A stretch of DNA of 64,000 nt from DATBRG01 sp036560445. GTDB lineage: Bacteria > Pseudomonadota > Gammaproteobacteria > Burkholderiales > Methylophilaceae. Shown piece by piece: positions 53,775 through 62,778 of the stretch (positions are counted from its first letter, which is position 1; every line of letters begins with the position of its first letter). The notes below the pieces were generated by a model. The model saw nothing but the letters and a program-made list of their open reading frames with translations, ran no database searches and was not told the DNA's origin. The translations under genes were made by a program, and so were the position numbers. The DNA is taken from contig DATBRG010000020.1 in NCBI GenBank assembly GCA_036560445.1, forward strand, positions 1 to 64,000, in the 5' to 3' direction.

Positions 53775-53996
53775 TTAATCAAAATCATCAGTATCGTTGG
53801 ATGCCGGTTTGACTGATGAGCCGACTGCTTCATATCCTGATTTTTCTAGTTTTATTCTATATTCACAAGATGGGAGATGCCCTTCAAGTTTGCCATTGAT
53901 GGTCGTCGTCTCTTGCTTGCAGTAAACGCAGCGATACCTGTGCATTTGGCCTTCATAAGACTCCTGAGGATAGTCTATGTAAAAAAGCTTCTTCAT
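53775..53996 (-). CDS. 73-residue protein with a zinc-finger-like motif
   Basis: A small protein (MKKLFYIDYPQESYEGQ ...) with the pattern C-x2-C (CVYC), then H-x3-C (HLPSC) 16 residues later, which could bind zinc as a C2HC site. The C-terminal 20 residues are acidic and probably disordered. AGAGAGAATGAGAA precedes the ATG. No family is recognised. Region is AT-rich. Confidence 0.55.
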   Translation of the reverse strand: MKKLFYIDYPQESYEGQMHRYRCVYCKQETTTINGKLEGHLPSCEYRIKLEKSGYEAVGSSVKPASNDTDDFD

Positions 53997-54094
53997 TTCT
54001 CATTCTCTCTTCTAACTTACTGATAATTTGATGATTTTTTCCCGCTTATCAAATCTCGAGATGCCAATTTAGCTAGCTTGTCATGATCCCTTGC

Positions 54095-54460
54095 CTAGCG
54101 ACGAATGCCCCCTTTGGCTAATGTAAACCACTGCGGGTTTAGATCGGCTAGCGGACTACGCAATTTATCGAGTTCGCTTGCCGGCCCATGCACCTCAAGG
54201 CGTGAGATTTTGGCGATCTTCAGGGCCTCTTGCAGAAGTGCCCCCACATTTTCTAGGTGAGCTAATAATGCAGACGCGTCATCATAACCTTCACGGCAAT
54301 GAGCGGTTTGGCCGCTGAACGAAAATGCGTAGAACAGGCAACCGGGCTCGCTCTTAGTGCGCTCAACGAACTTTTCACCTAACGCTTTGAACTCAGGCAA
54401 TTTGCCTTCATCTACTTCAAAGTATGGAGCTAGGCTGCAACACGTGTCGGCTTTCGACAT
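54095..54460 (-). CDS. ABM-domain (quinol monooxygenase-like) protein
   Basis: A 121-residue protein with the antibiotic-biosynthesis-monooxygenase fold pattern: an initial strand, then FKALGEKFVERTKSEPGCLF, and a central REGYDDASALLAHLEN stretch. Such proteins act on quinols or are of unknown activity. A GGAG lies eight bases before the ATG. Two adjacent cysteines (residues 7-8) are unusual. Confidence 0.75.
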   Translation of the reverse strand: MSKADTCCSLAPYFEVDEGKLPEFKALGEKFVERTKSEPGCLFYAFSFSGQTAHCREGYDDASALLAHLENVGALLQEALKIAKISRLEVHGPASELDKLRSPLADLNPQWFTLAKGGIRR

Positions 54461-54806
54461 TTAATTCTCCTATCAGTCGTTGGGATGTCAGTCATGGAAA
54501 TAAATCAGGGTGGCTTACTAGCTAATTAACGTATTACAATTTTCATATGGCCTCAGAGTAGCTGTGCCCAAATGGCCTGTCAAACAATCATTCAGGTATC
54601 TTGGAAGAGCGTATGAAGCCGATTAATTTGCTTCGACGTATTTTTAAAGTTGTTCAAAATAGCCATGCCAACCATGTTGTTGCAACTCGATTGAATGCGT
54701 TGTTTCTGCTTCAAATGTTCTTACTGATTTCTCGAGAATCAAGGCCCTCGACTTCACGAGCTGGATATGGGGAAAATGCCTCTCTAGACTATGAGCATAT
54801 CAACCA
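54461..54806. other. Spacer with one doubtful small frame
   Basis: About 345 bases without a gene I can support. A plus-strand frame from ATG 54613 to 54828 (71 codons) begins after GGAAGAGCGT, but its peptide resembles nothing I know and its end overlaps the convergent anti-sigma gene. The segment is AT-rich. Confidence 0.4.
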
Positions 54807-55487
54807 TCATTGGTTAATTTCTTGCTGACTGCTCAGTAAAGTGCCAAAGGCCCTCAGCTGGTTAGCGTTCATATCCGAAATTGCAATGTAATTAAGCCCA
54901 TCGACCTGCCAACTGGTGATATTAAAACCATCCATAGATTCAAGATTTTTTGGGAATTTTTGATATAGCGCTGGTTTTAATACATAAACATCAATCTCGT
55001 GCTGTCGATATGAATAAACGGCCACGGCTACAGGTGTCGCGCCTATAAAACCTCGCCTGCCGCCTACTAATGGAAATCCTTGTTCTGCCAGATCAAAAAC
55101 CAAGGGGGAATACCCCAATTGACTACTTAGCCAAGGTTTCACCGTGTGCATGTTAGACGATGCGATCTCGATAGTATTCTGGGTCACCATCGCATGTGCA
55201 TGATCTGCTGCTAGCGCAAGCAGGTTGGATTTTTGGTCCTGCTGCCCTGAAATCCAGGCCCCAGTTATCAAGAATGCCATTAAGGCACCAATGGCAAAGC
55301 TTGAAGTAAGTTGAAGAGCAGGCGCCCCTAGCCAGCCTAGTAGTGAGGATGGGCTGAAGTTCTTTTTATGCTCTGCGTACTGCATGCTTTGGGTAAGGCG
55401 GTTCCGCAAATCTGCAGGTGCAACAAAATATTCTGCCTGGGTTTTGAGTAATTTCTTAACCTCGGTGTCTTCTGATAAATCGGTCAT
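54807..55487 (-). CDS. Membrane anti-sigma factor partner of the ECF sigma
   Basis: A 226-residue single-pass membrane protein. The N-terminal part (about 1-55) is cytoplasmic, a hydrophobic segment covers about residues 57-80, and the rest is periplasmic. Its place directly after an ECF sigma gene with a four-base overlap, and its topology, fit an anti-sigma factor that holds the sigma at the membrane. I do not see a zinc HxxxCxxC motif, so it is not a standard ZAS protein. Confidence 0.78.
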   Translation of the reverse strand: MTDLSEDTEVKKLLKTQAEYFVAPADLRNRLTQSMQYAEHKKNFSPSSLLGWLGAPALQLTSSFAIGALMAFLITGAWISGQQDQKSNLLALAADHAHAMVTQNTIEIASSNMHTVKPWLSSQLGYSPLVFDLAEQGFPLVGGRRGFIGATPVAVAVYSYRQHEIDVYVLKPALYQKFPKNLESMDGFNITSWQVDGLNYIAISDMNANQLRAFGTLLSSQQEINQ

Positions 55488-56032
55488 ACAGATTCTCCTT
55501 CACTCGATATCAGAAATGCTTGTTTAAAACTTTGTCTGGCTCTTGATAGCCTGGACATCACTGTGCCTACCGGAACACCAGTGATACTGGCTATCTGGTC
55601 GTAAGCCAATTCTTCCATCTCACGTAATATCAGTACTTCCCGATAGCCCACTGGTAGATATCTCAGAGCACTGTTCACTCTAGACCGCTCGTCTCTGCGC
55701 ATGAGTTCTAGCTCTGGGCTTGAAGCACTTGTCCCTAATTTTGCTAATTCATCATTGCTATTTATTAGAGAGTCGACGTCAATATCTGCAACGCGTCCAG
55801 AGCGTTCGCCCAAGGCCGTCATGCAGCAGTTTCTAATTATTCCGAGGAACCAGGCTTTAGCTTCCTGGCCACGCAGACTTTCCATATAGGTCAATGCTCT
55901 GAGCGATGCAGTTTGGACTACATCCCTGGCATCGGCTTCATTGCCCATCAGCCAGCGGGCCAGATTGTATGCAGCATCTAAATGCTCTGAAATCAATACT
56001 TCAAATCTCTTGGTTTTATTCCCAGCGAACAA
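55484..56032 (-). CDS. ECF RNA polymerase sigma factor
   Basis: A 182-residue ECF sigma. Sigma region 2 (ISEHLDAAYNLARWLMGNE ... DVVQTASLRALTYME) and region 4 (LPVGYREVLILREMEELAY, then VPVGTVMSRLSRAR) are clear. The frame is open to 56071, but that upstream TTG overlaps a predicted -10 element. The TTG at 56032 lies eight bases after AAAGGA and gives a typical ECF length, so I choose it. The stop overlaps the anti-sigma start by four bases. Confidence 0.9.
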   Translation of the reverse strand: MFAGNKTKRFEVLISEHLDAAYNLARWLMGNEADARDVVQTASLRALTYMESLRGQEAKAWFLGIIRNCCMTALGERSGRVADIDVDSLINSNDELAKLGTSASSPELELMRRDERSRVNSALRYLPVGYREVLILREMEELAYDQIASITGVPVGTVMSRLSRARQSFKQAFLISSEGESV

Positions 56033-56068
56033 ATTACGATTCCTTTGATATGAAGGGCATAACTTAAT

Positions 56069-56097
56069 CAATACCTAGTAAACCATAAGTTTATTCC
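56069..56097 (-). promoter_or_regulatory. ECF-type promoter of the sigma/anti-sigma genes
   Basis: On the minus strand GGAATA (56092-56097), a 17-base spacer and GTATTG (56069-56074). A near-identical pattern faces the opposite way at 56122. The GGAA..., 16-17 bases, GT-rich -10 layout is typical of ECF sigma factors. Confidence 0.65.
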
Positions 56098-56121
56098 CAT
56101 CAAAAAATATTTATTTATATT

Positions 56122-56150
56122 GGAATACGAATGCTCCATGGCAAGTATTA
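56122..56150 (+). promoter_or_regulatory. ECF-type promoter of the phosphoesterase/cupredoxin genes
   Basis: GGAATA (56122-56127), 17 bases, GTATTA (56145-56150), ending 36 bases before the ATG of the metallophosphoesterase gene. It copies the spacing and hexamers of the divergent promoter at 56069-56097. Confidence 0.68.
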
Positions 56151-56186
56151 AGAGCAGTAGTTCTAAAACTTACTTATGGAGTACAC

Positions 56187-57110
56187 ATGAATAATACGAT
56201 TGATCGCAGACACTTTCTTAGACTAGCTGGGTTTGGAGTAGGCGTTGTATTTTCCTCAAGATTAATGCCAGGTGCAGGAAAGGCCATGGCAGCAGGCATG
56301 GATACAATCTCGTCGACAAACCCGGATGACTTTTACTTTGTGCAAATGTCGGATACTCATTGGGGCTTTAAAGGAGAGGCCATCAATCCGGATGCATCCG
56401 GGACACTCCAGAAAGCGGTTGATGCAGTGAATGCCTTGGAGCAGTTGCCGGATTTCATTTTCTTTACGGGCGACTTAACGCATACCACTGACAACCCCAA
56501 TGAGCGTCGACGTAGATTGGGTGAGTTCAAAGAAATTGTAGGGCAACTAAAAGTAAAAAATGTGCGTTTTACGCCTGGTGAGCACGATGCCGCATTAGAT
56601 AATGGAGAAGCTTACAAAGAGTTTTTTGGCGAAACGCACTACACGTTTGAGCATAAAGGTATTCAGTTTATCGTTCTTGATAATGTTTCTGACCCCACGG
56701 CCGCTCTTGGCGGTGAGCAATTGAGTTGGCTGCAATCGGTATTAAATAGCTTTAGCAAAGACCAGAATATCGTGGTGTTTACTCATCGTCCTTTATTTGA
56801 TCTATACCCTCAGTGGGATTGGGCAACTACGGATGGTGCCGCAGCTATCGAATTATTAATGCCTTACCGAAATGTCACGGTTTTCTATGGGCACATTCAT
56901 CAAGAGAACTTTCACATGACAGGGCATATCCCTCATCACTCAGCTAAATCTTTAATGTTTCCTTTGCCAGCGCCGGGCTCACAACTCAAACGCACTCCTA
57001 TCCCATGGGATGCGGAAACTCCATACAAAGGCATTGGTTTCAGGGAGGTGAAGGCTGGTTCCAGCTCCCCCTCATTTTCTATTAACGAATATCCGGTTAT
57101 TAAAGGTTAA
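56187..57110 (+). CDS. Tat-exported metallophosphoesterase
   Basis: A 307-residue calcineurin-like phosphoesterase. A twin-arginine signal (DRRHFLRLAGFGVG, Arg7-Arg8) shows export by Tat in folded, metal-loaded form. Metal motifs are in order: D-x-H (Asp56, His58), GD (95-96), G-E-H-D (131-134, where most relatives have GNHD), H200 and GHIH (235-238). It lies behind an ECF-type promoter, GGAG before the ATG, and four bases ahead of the cupredoxin gene. The substrate (nucleotide, phosphodiester) is unknown. Confidence 0.88.
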   Translation: MNNTIDRRHFLRLAGFGVGVVFSSRLMPGAGKAMAAGMDTISSTNPDDFYFVQMSDTHWGFKGEAINPDASGTLQKAVDAVNALEQLPDFIFFTGDLTHTTDNPNERRRRLGEFKEIVGQLKVKNVRFTPGEHDAALDNGEAYKEFFGETHYTFEHKGIQFIVLDNVSDPTAALGGEQLSWLQSVLNSFSKDQNIVVFTHRPLFDLYPQWDWATTDGAAAIELLMPYRNVTVFYGHIHQENFHMTGHIPHHSAKSLMFPLPAPGSQLKRTPIPWDAETPYKGIGFREVKAGSSSPSFSINEYPVIKG

Positions 57111-57113
57111 GCC

Positions 57114-57482
57114 ATGAGAAAGTCATATATGGTTGTAATTGCCAGCTTGGTTCTTGGCCTGCTCACGGGGACTGCTGTATTCGCAGATTTGTCTTCTACC
57201 GAAGCTGAGCAAGTGATCAAGGTAAACGCGCATAAGTTCGAATATGTGCCTAATACATTGGTATTGAAAAAAGGGGTGCCAGTTATTCTTGAATTCACCT
57301 CGTCGGATGTGGTGATGGGATTCAACTCGCCAGATCTAAAAAGTCGTGTGACTATTATTCCTGGGATGGTTACAAGGGTAAGAATAGTCCCTGAGAATAT
57401 CGGGGAGTTCATCTTCTTTTGCGATATTTTCTGCGGCGATGGTCATGAGGATATGACCGGAGTTATCAGGGTGGTGGCGTGA
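57114..57482 (+). CDS. Exported CuA-like cupredoxin
   Basis: A 122-residue protein with a signal peptide (residues 1-24) and one cupredoxin domain similar to cytochrome oxidase subunit II. The CuA loop CDIFCGDGHEDM has C-x3-C-x3-H-x2-M (Cys103, Cys107, His111, Met114). The upstream ligand position (S-x-D-V-x-H in oxidases) reads SSDVVM, so a Met (68) replaces the His. Soluble and not fused to a membrane anchor. Role is inferred as copper binding or electron transfer in the envelope. Confidence 0.85.
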   Translation: MRKSYMVVIASLVLGLLTGTAVFADLSSTEAEQVIKVNAHKFEYVPNTLVLKKGVPVILEFTSSDVVMGFNSPDLKSRVTIIPGMVTRVRIVPENIGEFIFFCDIFCGDGHEDMTGVIRVVA

Positions 57483-57493
57483 ATGTTATGTAC

Positions 57494-59119
57494 TTATTCT
57501 CCAGCAACCAGTTCATGAATCCGATTTAGCACATTCCAAGGCCCAATCTGACTAACAAGGCCCGCGCGTTTGAGTTTTTCCAATACATTAGGTCTAGCTT
57601 CACATAATACGAGTCGAGTTTTATGTCGCTTGCATGTATCCAATAAGTCCCATAATGACTGTAATCCGGTTGCGTCAATGAAGGGTACTTTGCCTAATCG
57701 AAGAACCAGAATTTCAGCGTGATCATGTACTGATTCCAGTGCATGCTCCAGATGGTCGGCTGCCCCGAAGAAGAATGGGCCTTCCATCGAAACAACAACA
57801 GTTTTGGGCGGCAACTTAAAATATTTATCATCAATTTCCTCTGTGAGCTCTTCGTGTTTTTGTAGCTCGATTCTCACGGTCTCTGACATACGTTTCATGA
57901 ATAAAAGTGAGGCCAACATCACGCCAATATTCACAGCAATCACCAGATCGCCGAACACCGTTAGCAAGAAAGTGATTAACAACACGGCGACATCCGGTTT
58001 TGGGGCAGTTCTTACCATGTGGCTAAAGCGGTGAAGTTCGCTCATGTTATAGGCCACAACGAAAAGAATGGCGGATAGTGTGCACAATGGGATATGGGAG
58101 GCTAGCGGAGCAAGCAATAGCAGAATAAGCACCAGTGTCAATGCATGCGCAATTCCCGCCAAAGGACTGGTGGCTCCATTGCGGATATTGGTAGCAGTAC
58201 GAGCGATGGCTCCGGTGGATGCAAAGCCGCCAAATAGGGGAGAGAACATATTGGCTATCCCTTGGCCAACTAATTCCTGATTTGAGTCATGCTTAGTACC
58301 TGCCATGCTATCGGCGACAACTGCAGAAAGCAGCGACTCAATAGCCCCGAGCAGGGCAATCGTAAAAGCTGGGCCTATAAGTTGCAGTACCTCAGAAAAC
58401 GTTACCTCAGGCACCTCAAAATGCGGCAGCCTTTGTGGAATACCACCAAAGGCAGTACCAATAGTTGCTACATCCTTGAAATCAAAAAACCATTGCACAA
58501 GAGTTACTGTCACCATTGCCACTAACGGTGATGGTATGCGCTTAACTACATGAGGTGAAACCAGCAAAACTAGCAGGGTGAGTATTCCAAGTGCGCTAGT
58601 TTCAAATTGCATGTTAGGTAATGCTTGGATAACGTGCCATAACTTTTCATGGAAATGTATTCCACCTGGATCTGGTGATAATCCAAAGAAATCTTTCCAC
58701 TGGCCGACCCATATAATGATGCCAATACCACTGGTAAATCCTACGATTACCGGGTCAGGGATGAATTTGATGACGTTGCCCAGCCTGGTCAGTCCCATGA
58801 TTAGCAACATGACGCCTGCCATTAGAGTGGCCACCTGTAGGCCGCTAACGCCGTACTTAGCGGTAATTCCTGACAAAATAACAATGAAAGCGCCGGTAGG
58901 GCCGGCAATCTGTAATTGGCTTCCACCGAATAGTGATGTGAGTACCCCAGCCACAATAGCGGTATAGAGACCTTGCTCTGGCTTTGCGCCGGAGGCGATG
59001 GCAAAAGCCATTGCCAGCGGTAGTGCAACGACACCAACGATGAGCCCTGCCAGGATATTGTTGAGCCAATGTCCCTTAGCAAGTAGCCCAGCCTGTTTAG
59101 CTTTGAGTATTGCAATCAT
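57494..59119 (-). CDS. SulP-family anion transporter with STAS domain
   Basis: A 541-residue transporter with about 12-14 membrane segments (residues 20-400) and a cytoplasmic STAS domain (about 430-541) with FIDATGLQSLWDLLD. The SulP family moves sulfate, bicarbonate or other anions. ALPLAMAFAIASGAKPEQGLY is the usual first signature. It is convergent with the cupredoxin gene and ends 11 bases from it. No substrate can be assigned. Confidence 0.9.
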   Translation of the reverse strand: MIAILKAKQAGLLAKGHWLNNILAGLIVGVVALPLAMAFAIASGAKPEQGLYTAIVAGVLTSLFGGSQLQIAGPTGAFIVILSGITAKYGVSGLQVATLMAGVMLLIMGLTRLGNVIKFIPDPVIVGFTSGIGIIIWVGQWKDFFGLSPDPGGIHFHEKLWHVIQALPNMQFETSALGILTLLVLLVSPHVVKRIPSPLVAMVTVTLVQWFFDFKDVATIGTAFGGIPQRLPHFEVPEVTFSEVLQLIGPAFTIALLGAIESLLSAVVADSMAGTKHDSNQELVGQGIANMFSPLFGGFASTGAIARTATNIRNGATSPLAGIAHALTLVLILLLLAPLASHIPLCTLSAILFVVAYNMSELHRFSHMVRTAPKPDVAVLLITFLLTVFGDLVIAVNIGVMLASLLFMKRMSETVRIELQKHEELTEEIDDKYFKLPPKTVVVSMEGPFFFGAADHLEHALESVHDHAEILVLRLGKVPFIDATGLQSLWDLLDTCKRHKTRLVLCEARPNVLEKLKRAGLVSQIGPWNVLNRIHELVAGE

Positions 59120-59238
59120 GGTTGGATTATAAAATCTGTTTGGCTAGTGGCCTTATCCCGATTCCTTAGTCATTTATTTGCGCATGTCTCATGCCATCAA
59201 CTTGATGCGAAGAATCGTATGTCCGCTTTTGTGCCCTT

Positions 59239-59571
59239 TTAAGGCTTTCTCTCAGCTATAACCGCTGTGCCATAGCATAAGACTTCTGTCAGGCCTTGCA
59301 TCAAGTCTGTTGCATCATAGCGCACTGCGATAATCGCGTTAGCTCCGAGCTGGGTAGCATGTTGGCACATCAGGATGTAAGTTTCGCTTCTGGCCTGTTC
59401 ACATAAGTGGGTATAGATCGTGATATTGCCACCAAAAAGCGATTGCAATCCGCCAAAGAAATTGCCAACGATTGACCGTGACCTCACTGTAATGCCTCGA
59501 ACTATGCCAAGATTTCTAGTGATGGTGTAACCAGGTATTTCAAGTGCCGTTGTGACCATTACATCTTGCAT
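59239..59571 (-). CDS. YbjQ-family (UPF0145) protein
   Basis: A 110-residue protein of the YbjQ/UPF0145 family, whose members form pentamers of unknown function. Recognised parts are ITVRSRSIVGNFFGGLQSLF and HATQLGANAIIAVRYDA. The ATG at 59571 follows GGGGATTGG; a TTG two codons earlier is possible. Confidence 0.88.
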   Translation of the reverse strand: MQDVMVTTALEIPGYTITRNLGIVRGITVRSRSIVGNFFGGLQSLFGGNITIYTHLCEQARSETYILMCQHATQLGANAIIAVRYDATDLMQGLTEVLCYGTAVIAERKP

Positions 59572-59728
59572 ATCCAATCCCCATAGTTGACTGCTTTAGA
59601 TTAAGCACCAGAAGTACACTGGCTACTCTCGGCTGGTTAACGGCCATACTATTAATATTCATGATATGTCAAAGCCAAGATATTAAAGTACCGATTCGGA
59701 GAGATCTCTTGAGAGTGGTTATCTTCGA

Positions 59729-62206
59729 TTAATCTTTCACGGGTTGTACATTCCAGACTTGTTTCGCGTATTCGCTAATAGTACGGTCGCTGGAGAACTT
59801 GCCCATGCCAGCAACATTCAGGATGGCTTTCCGCGTCCATTCCTCAGGTTGTTGATAGAGCTTGCTGACACGTTCCTGGCAGGCAACATAGTCCGCATAA
59901 TCCGCTAGCAGCAGGAAGTGGTCACCATTGGTCGTCAATGTATCAACGATGAGCTGAAATCGGTGCTGGTCATCCGCGCTGAAATAGCCAGAGCCTATCA
60001 TTTCCAGCACCAGCCTTAATTCATCATTGGCATGTAGATAGTCCCAGGGGCTATAGCCTTTGCGACGCAAATCTTCTACTTGTGGTGCGGTAAGGCCGAA
60101 GATGAAGATGTTGTCACGGCCGACTTCTTCCATGATTTCGATATTGGCACCATCCAGCGTGCCTATGGTGAGTGCGCCATTCAGTGCCAGCTTCATGTTG
60201 CCTGTACCTGAGGCCTCAGTGCCCGCAGTCGAAATCTGCTCTGAAAGATCTGCCGCAGGCACGATACGTTCAGCATTGCTGACATCGTAGTTGGGGATGA
60301 ATACAACTTTCAGCAGGTCTCCCACTTTGGGGTCGCTGTTGACGATACTGGCTACGTTATTAATCAGGTGGATGATACGCTTTGCCATATCGTAACCAGG
60401 TGCAGCCTTACCAGAAAAAATAACAGTACGCGGCGCGATATTTTTGTGCGTACCTAATCGTATACGGTTATACAGCGTGATTACATGCAGCACGTTGAGC
60501 AGCTGCCTCTTGTACTGGTGTATGCGCTTGATCTGCGTATCAAATAAAGAATCGGGATTAATGGTGATACCCAGCTGGTTTTGGATCATCTCTGCCAGGC
60601 GTACCTTGTTGGCGCGTTTGACAGCGCGGAACTGTTGCCTGAATTCGGCATCGTCAGCGAATTTACTTAGTTTTTTTAGTTGATCCAGATCGGCTACCCA
60701 GCCTTCGCCTATTTGCGATGAGATCAAAGCCGCCAAGCCAGGGTTGGCCTGGTTGAGCCAACGCCTTGGTGTGACTCCATTAGTGAGGTTGATAATCTTG
60801 CCGGGATGCAGAAGATTGAAATCGGAGAAGATCGTGCTCTTCATGAGTTCGGTATGCAGTGCTGCTACGCCGTTCACCTTGTGGCTGCCAACGATGGCCA
60901 GATGAGACATACGTACACGCCTGCCGCCATCTTCATCAATGATGGACATGCGGCGCAGTACTTCATTATCACCAGGAAACTTCTTTGAGACTTCCTGCAG
61001 GAAGCGGTAATTGATTTCGTAGATGATTTCCAGGTGGCGTGGCAGCAGGGATTCAAATACGGCAACTGGCCAGGTTTCCAGTGCCTCCGGCATTAACGTG
61101 TGGTTAGTGTAGGAGAAGATGCGTGTGGTCAGCCCCCAGGCATGCTCCCAGGATAAGTCATAACAATCCACCAGCATGCGCATGAGTTCCGCCACGGCGA
61201 TAGATGGATGAGTATCGTTCAGTTGAATACCGACCTTGTCCGGCAGTTTGTCCCACGTCTTGTGGTGTTTTTTGTAACGGAACAAGATGTCTTGCAGCGA
61301 GGCGCTAACAAAGAAATACTGCTGCTTAAGTCGCAGCATGCGGCCCATTTCCGTAGAGTCGTCCGGATACAGTACTTTGGACAGGTTCTCAGACTCGTTC
61401 TTGTCAGCAACGGCTTCTACATAGTTGCCCTGATTGAAGTAACGTAAGTCAAAGTCGCGCGAGGACTTGGCTGCCCACAACCGCATATTATTAACGGTTT
61501 GTCCGCCATAGCCGGGCACCGGGGTGTCGTAGGCCATTGCCATCACTTCTTCGGTATCTACCCAGTCATGGCGAATTTTGCCGGTCGCATCCTGATACTG
61601 CTTGACGTGACCGTGGAATTTGACTGGGAATAGCACCTCACCACGCGGGAATTCCCAAGGGTTGCCATAGCGTAACCAGTTGTCAGGGTGTTCAACTTGC
61701 ATGCCATTTTCAATGGTCTGGCGGAACATGCCGTATTCATAGCGTATGCCATAGCCATAACATGGCAGGCCAAGGGTAGCCATGGAGTCGAGGAAGCACG
61801 CAGCCAGGCGACCAAGGCCGCCATTGCCGAGGCCGGCGTCAGCCTCCATTTCGGCAATGGATTCGATGTTCTGGCCAAGCTCAAGTAACGCAGCTTTGGT
61901 TTGCGTGTCGATATTCAGGTTAAGTAAGGCGTTGCTAAAAGTACGGCCAACCAGAAACTCCAGTGAAAGGTAGTAAATGCGCTTAACGTCAGCACGGTAG
62001 TAGCTCTGCATGGTTTCCATCCAGCGTTCCACCAGACGGTCGCGTATGGCAAAGGCAGTGATTTCATACCAGTCGCGGGTGGTGGCGGTAGGTGGGGTTT
62101 TGCTGATGGTGTAAGTCAGGTGGCTGGTCAGGCCTTTACGCACGTCATCTTTACCCATCCCTAGGCTACAGTATGAATGCGATGCTGCAGGTTTCTGCTT
62201 TTTCAT
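59729..62206 (-). CDS. glgP: Glycogen phosphorylase
   Basis: A 825-residue PLP enzyme that releases glucose-1-phosphate from glycogen. The PLP-lysine region is EASGTGNMKLALNGALTIGT; DAGLGNGGLGRLAACFLDS and NLTNGVTPRRWL are family hallmarks. The ATG at 62206 follows GAGGAGACAATA; the frame upstream to 62290 is not like the family. No other glycogen genes are nearby. Confidence 0.95.
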   Translation of the reverse strand: MKKQKPAASHSYCSLGMGKDDVRKGLTSHLTYTISKTPPTATTRDWYEITAFAIRDRLVERWMETMQSYYRADVKRIYYLSLEFLVGRTFSNALLNLNIDTQTKAALLELGQNIESIAEMEADAGLGNGGLGRLAACFLDSMATLGLPCYGYGIRYEYGMFRQTIENGMQVEHPDNWLRYGNPWEFPRGEVLFPVKFHGHVKQYQDATGKIRHDWVDTEEVMAMAYDTPVPGYGGQTVNNMRLWAAKSSRDFDLRYFNQGNYVEAVADKNESENLSKVLYPDDSTEMGRMLRLKQQYFFVSASLQDILFRYKKHHKTWDKLPDKVGIQLNDTHPSIAVAELMRMLVDCYDLSWEHAWGLTTRIFSYTNHTLMPEALETWPVAVFESLLPRHLEIIYEINYRFLQEVSKKFPGDNEVLRRMSIIDEDGGRRVRMSHLAIVGSHKVNGVAALHTELMKSTIFSDFNLLHPGKIINLTNGVTPRRWLNQANPGLAALISSQIGEGWVADLDQLKKLSKFADDAEFRQQFRAVKRANKVRLAEMIQNQLGITINPDSLFDTQIKRIHQYKRQLLNVLHVITLYNRIRLGTHKNIAPRTVIFSGKAAPGYDMAKRIIHLINNVASIVNSDPKVGDLLKVVFIPNYDVSNAERIVPAADLSEQISTAGTEASGTGNMKLALNGALTIGTLDGANIEIMEEVGRDNIFIFGLTAPQVEDLRRKGYSPWDYLHANDELRLVLEMIGSGYFSADDQHRFQLIVDTLTTNGDHFLLLADYADYVACQERVSKLYQQPEEWTRKAILNVAGMGKFSSDRTISEYAKQVWNVQPVKD

Positions 62207-62425
62207 TATTGTCTCCTCGTTCATGCTGGACATGAAACGTACGAACTCAGGCAGTTTTGGCCTATTCGACTGATGAGAACAAGTTCGCAACCCTTGCTTT
62301 TAGTTCATTCTCCGTGCGTTGTGAGGGCTGTCAATAGCAATCAATATTTCATCAGTTATAAAGTGATTCTGCTGTAATAGCTGACCCAGCTTATAATATG
62401 TATATGTCTTAAATAAGCCAAAACA

Positions 62426-62722
62426 ATGAAAAAGTATGTAGGGATATACAAAGACGAAGCTGGCGGCCTGACAGACTCCGGGCGAATCGTCATGGATGCC
62501 TGGGTTTTTGAGATAATACCGGGTAGCGAAACTTGTGCGGGCTGGGATGAGGCGCAGATGCAATGCCTCGCGGATAAAGTTGCGGCTGCCTGGAAGCGTT
62601 TTGATAGTTCGTCATCAAACCTGCCGGAAGACCTGCGTATGCGTCACGCGCTGGTTTATGAACATGCCATGATGCGTGGTCGAGATGCGGGTTGGAACCC
62701 TGAATTGAGCGGTGAAGATTAG
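62426..62722 (+). CDS. 98-residue unidentified protein
   Basis: A small soluble protein with balanced composition and coding-like codons (MKKYVGIYKDEAGGLTDSG ...). It has no signal peptide or membrane segment. I do not recognise a family. The ribosome site is weak. It lies between glgP and purC, divergent from glgP. Confidence 0.65.
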   Translation: MKKYVGIYKDEAGGLTDSGRIVMDAWVFEIIPGSETCAGWDEAQMQCLADKVAAAWKRFDSSSSNLPEDLRMRHALVYEHAMMRGRDAGWNPELSGED

Positions 62723-62778
62723 TGATTGATAACGGGCATGAAGTAAAAGCTAGTGCAATGAGAATATAAGGAAACCAA

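Noticed and set aside
54601..54828. 75-codon plus-strand frame before the anti-sigma gene
   Set aside because: TTG start or late ATG, no family resemblance, and overlap with the end of a convincing minus-strand gene. Kept only as a note in the spacer entry.
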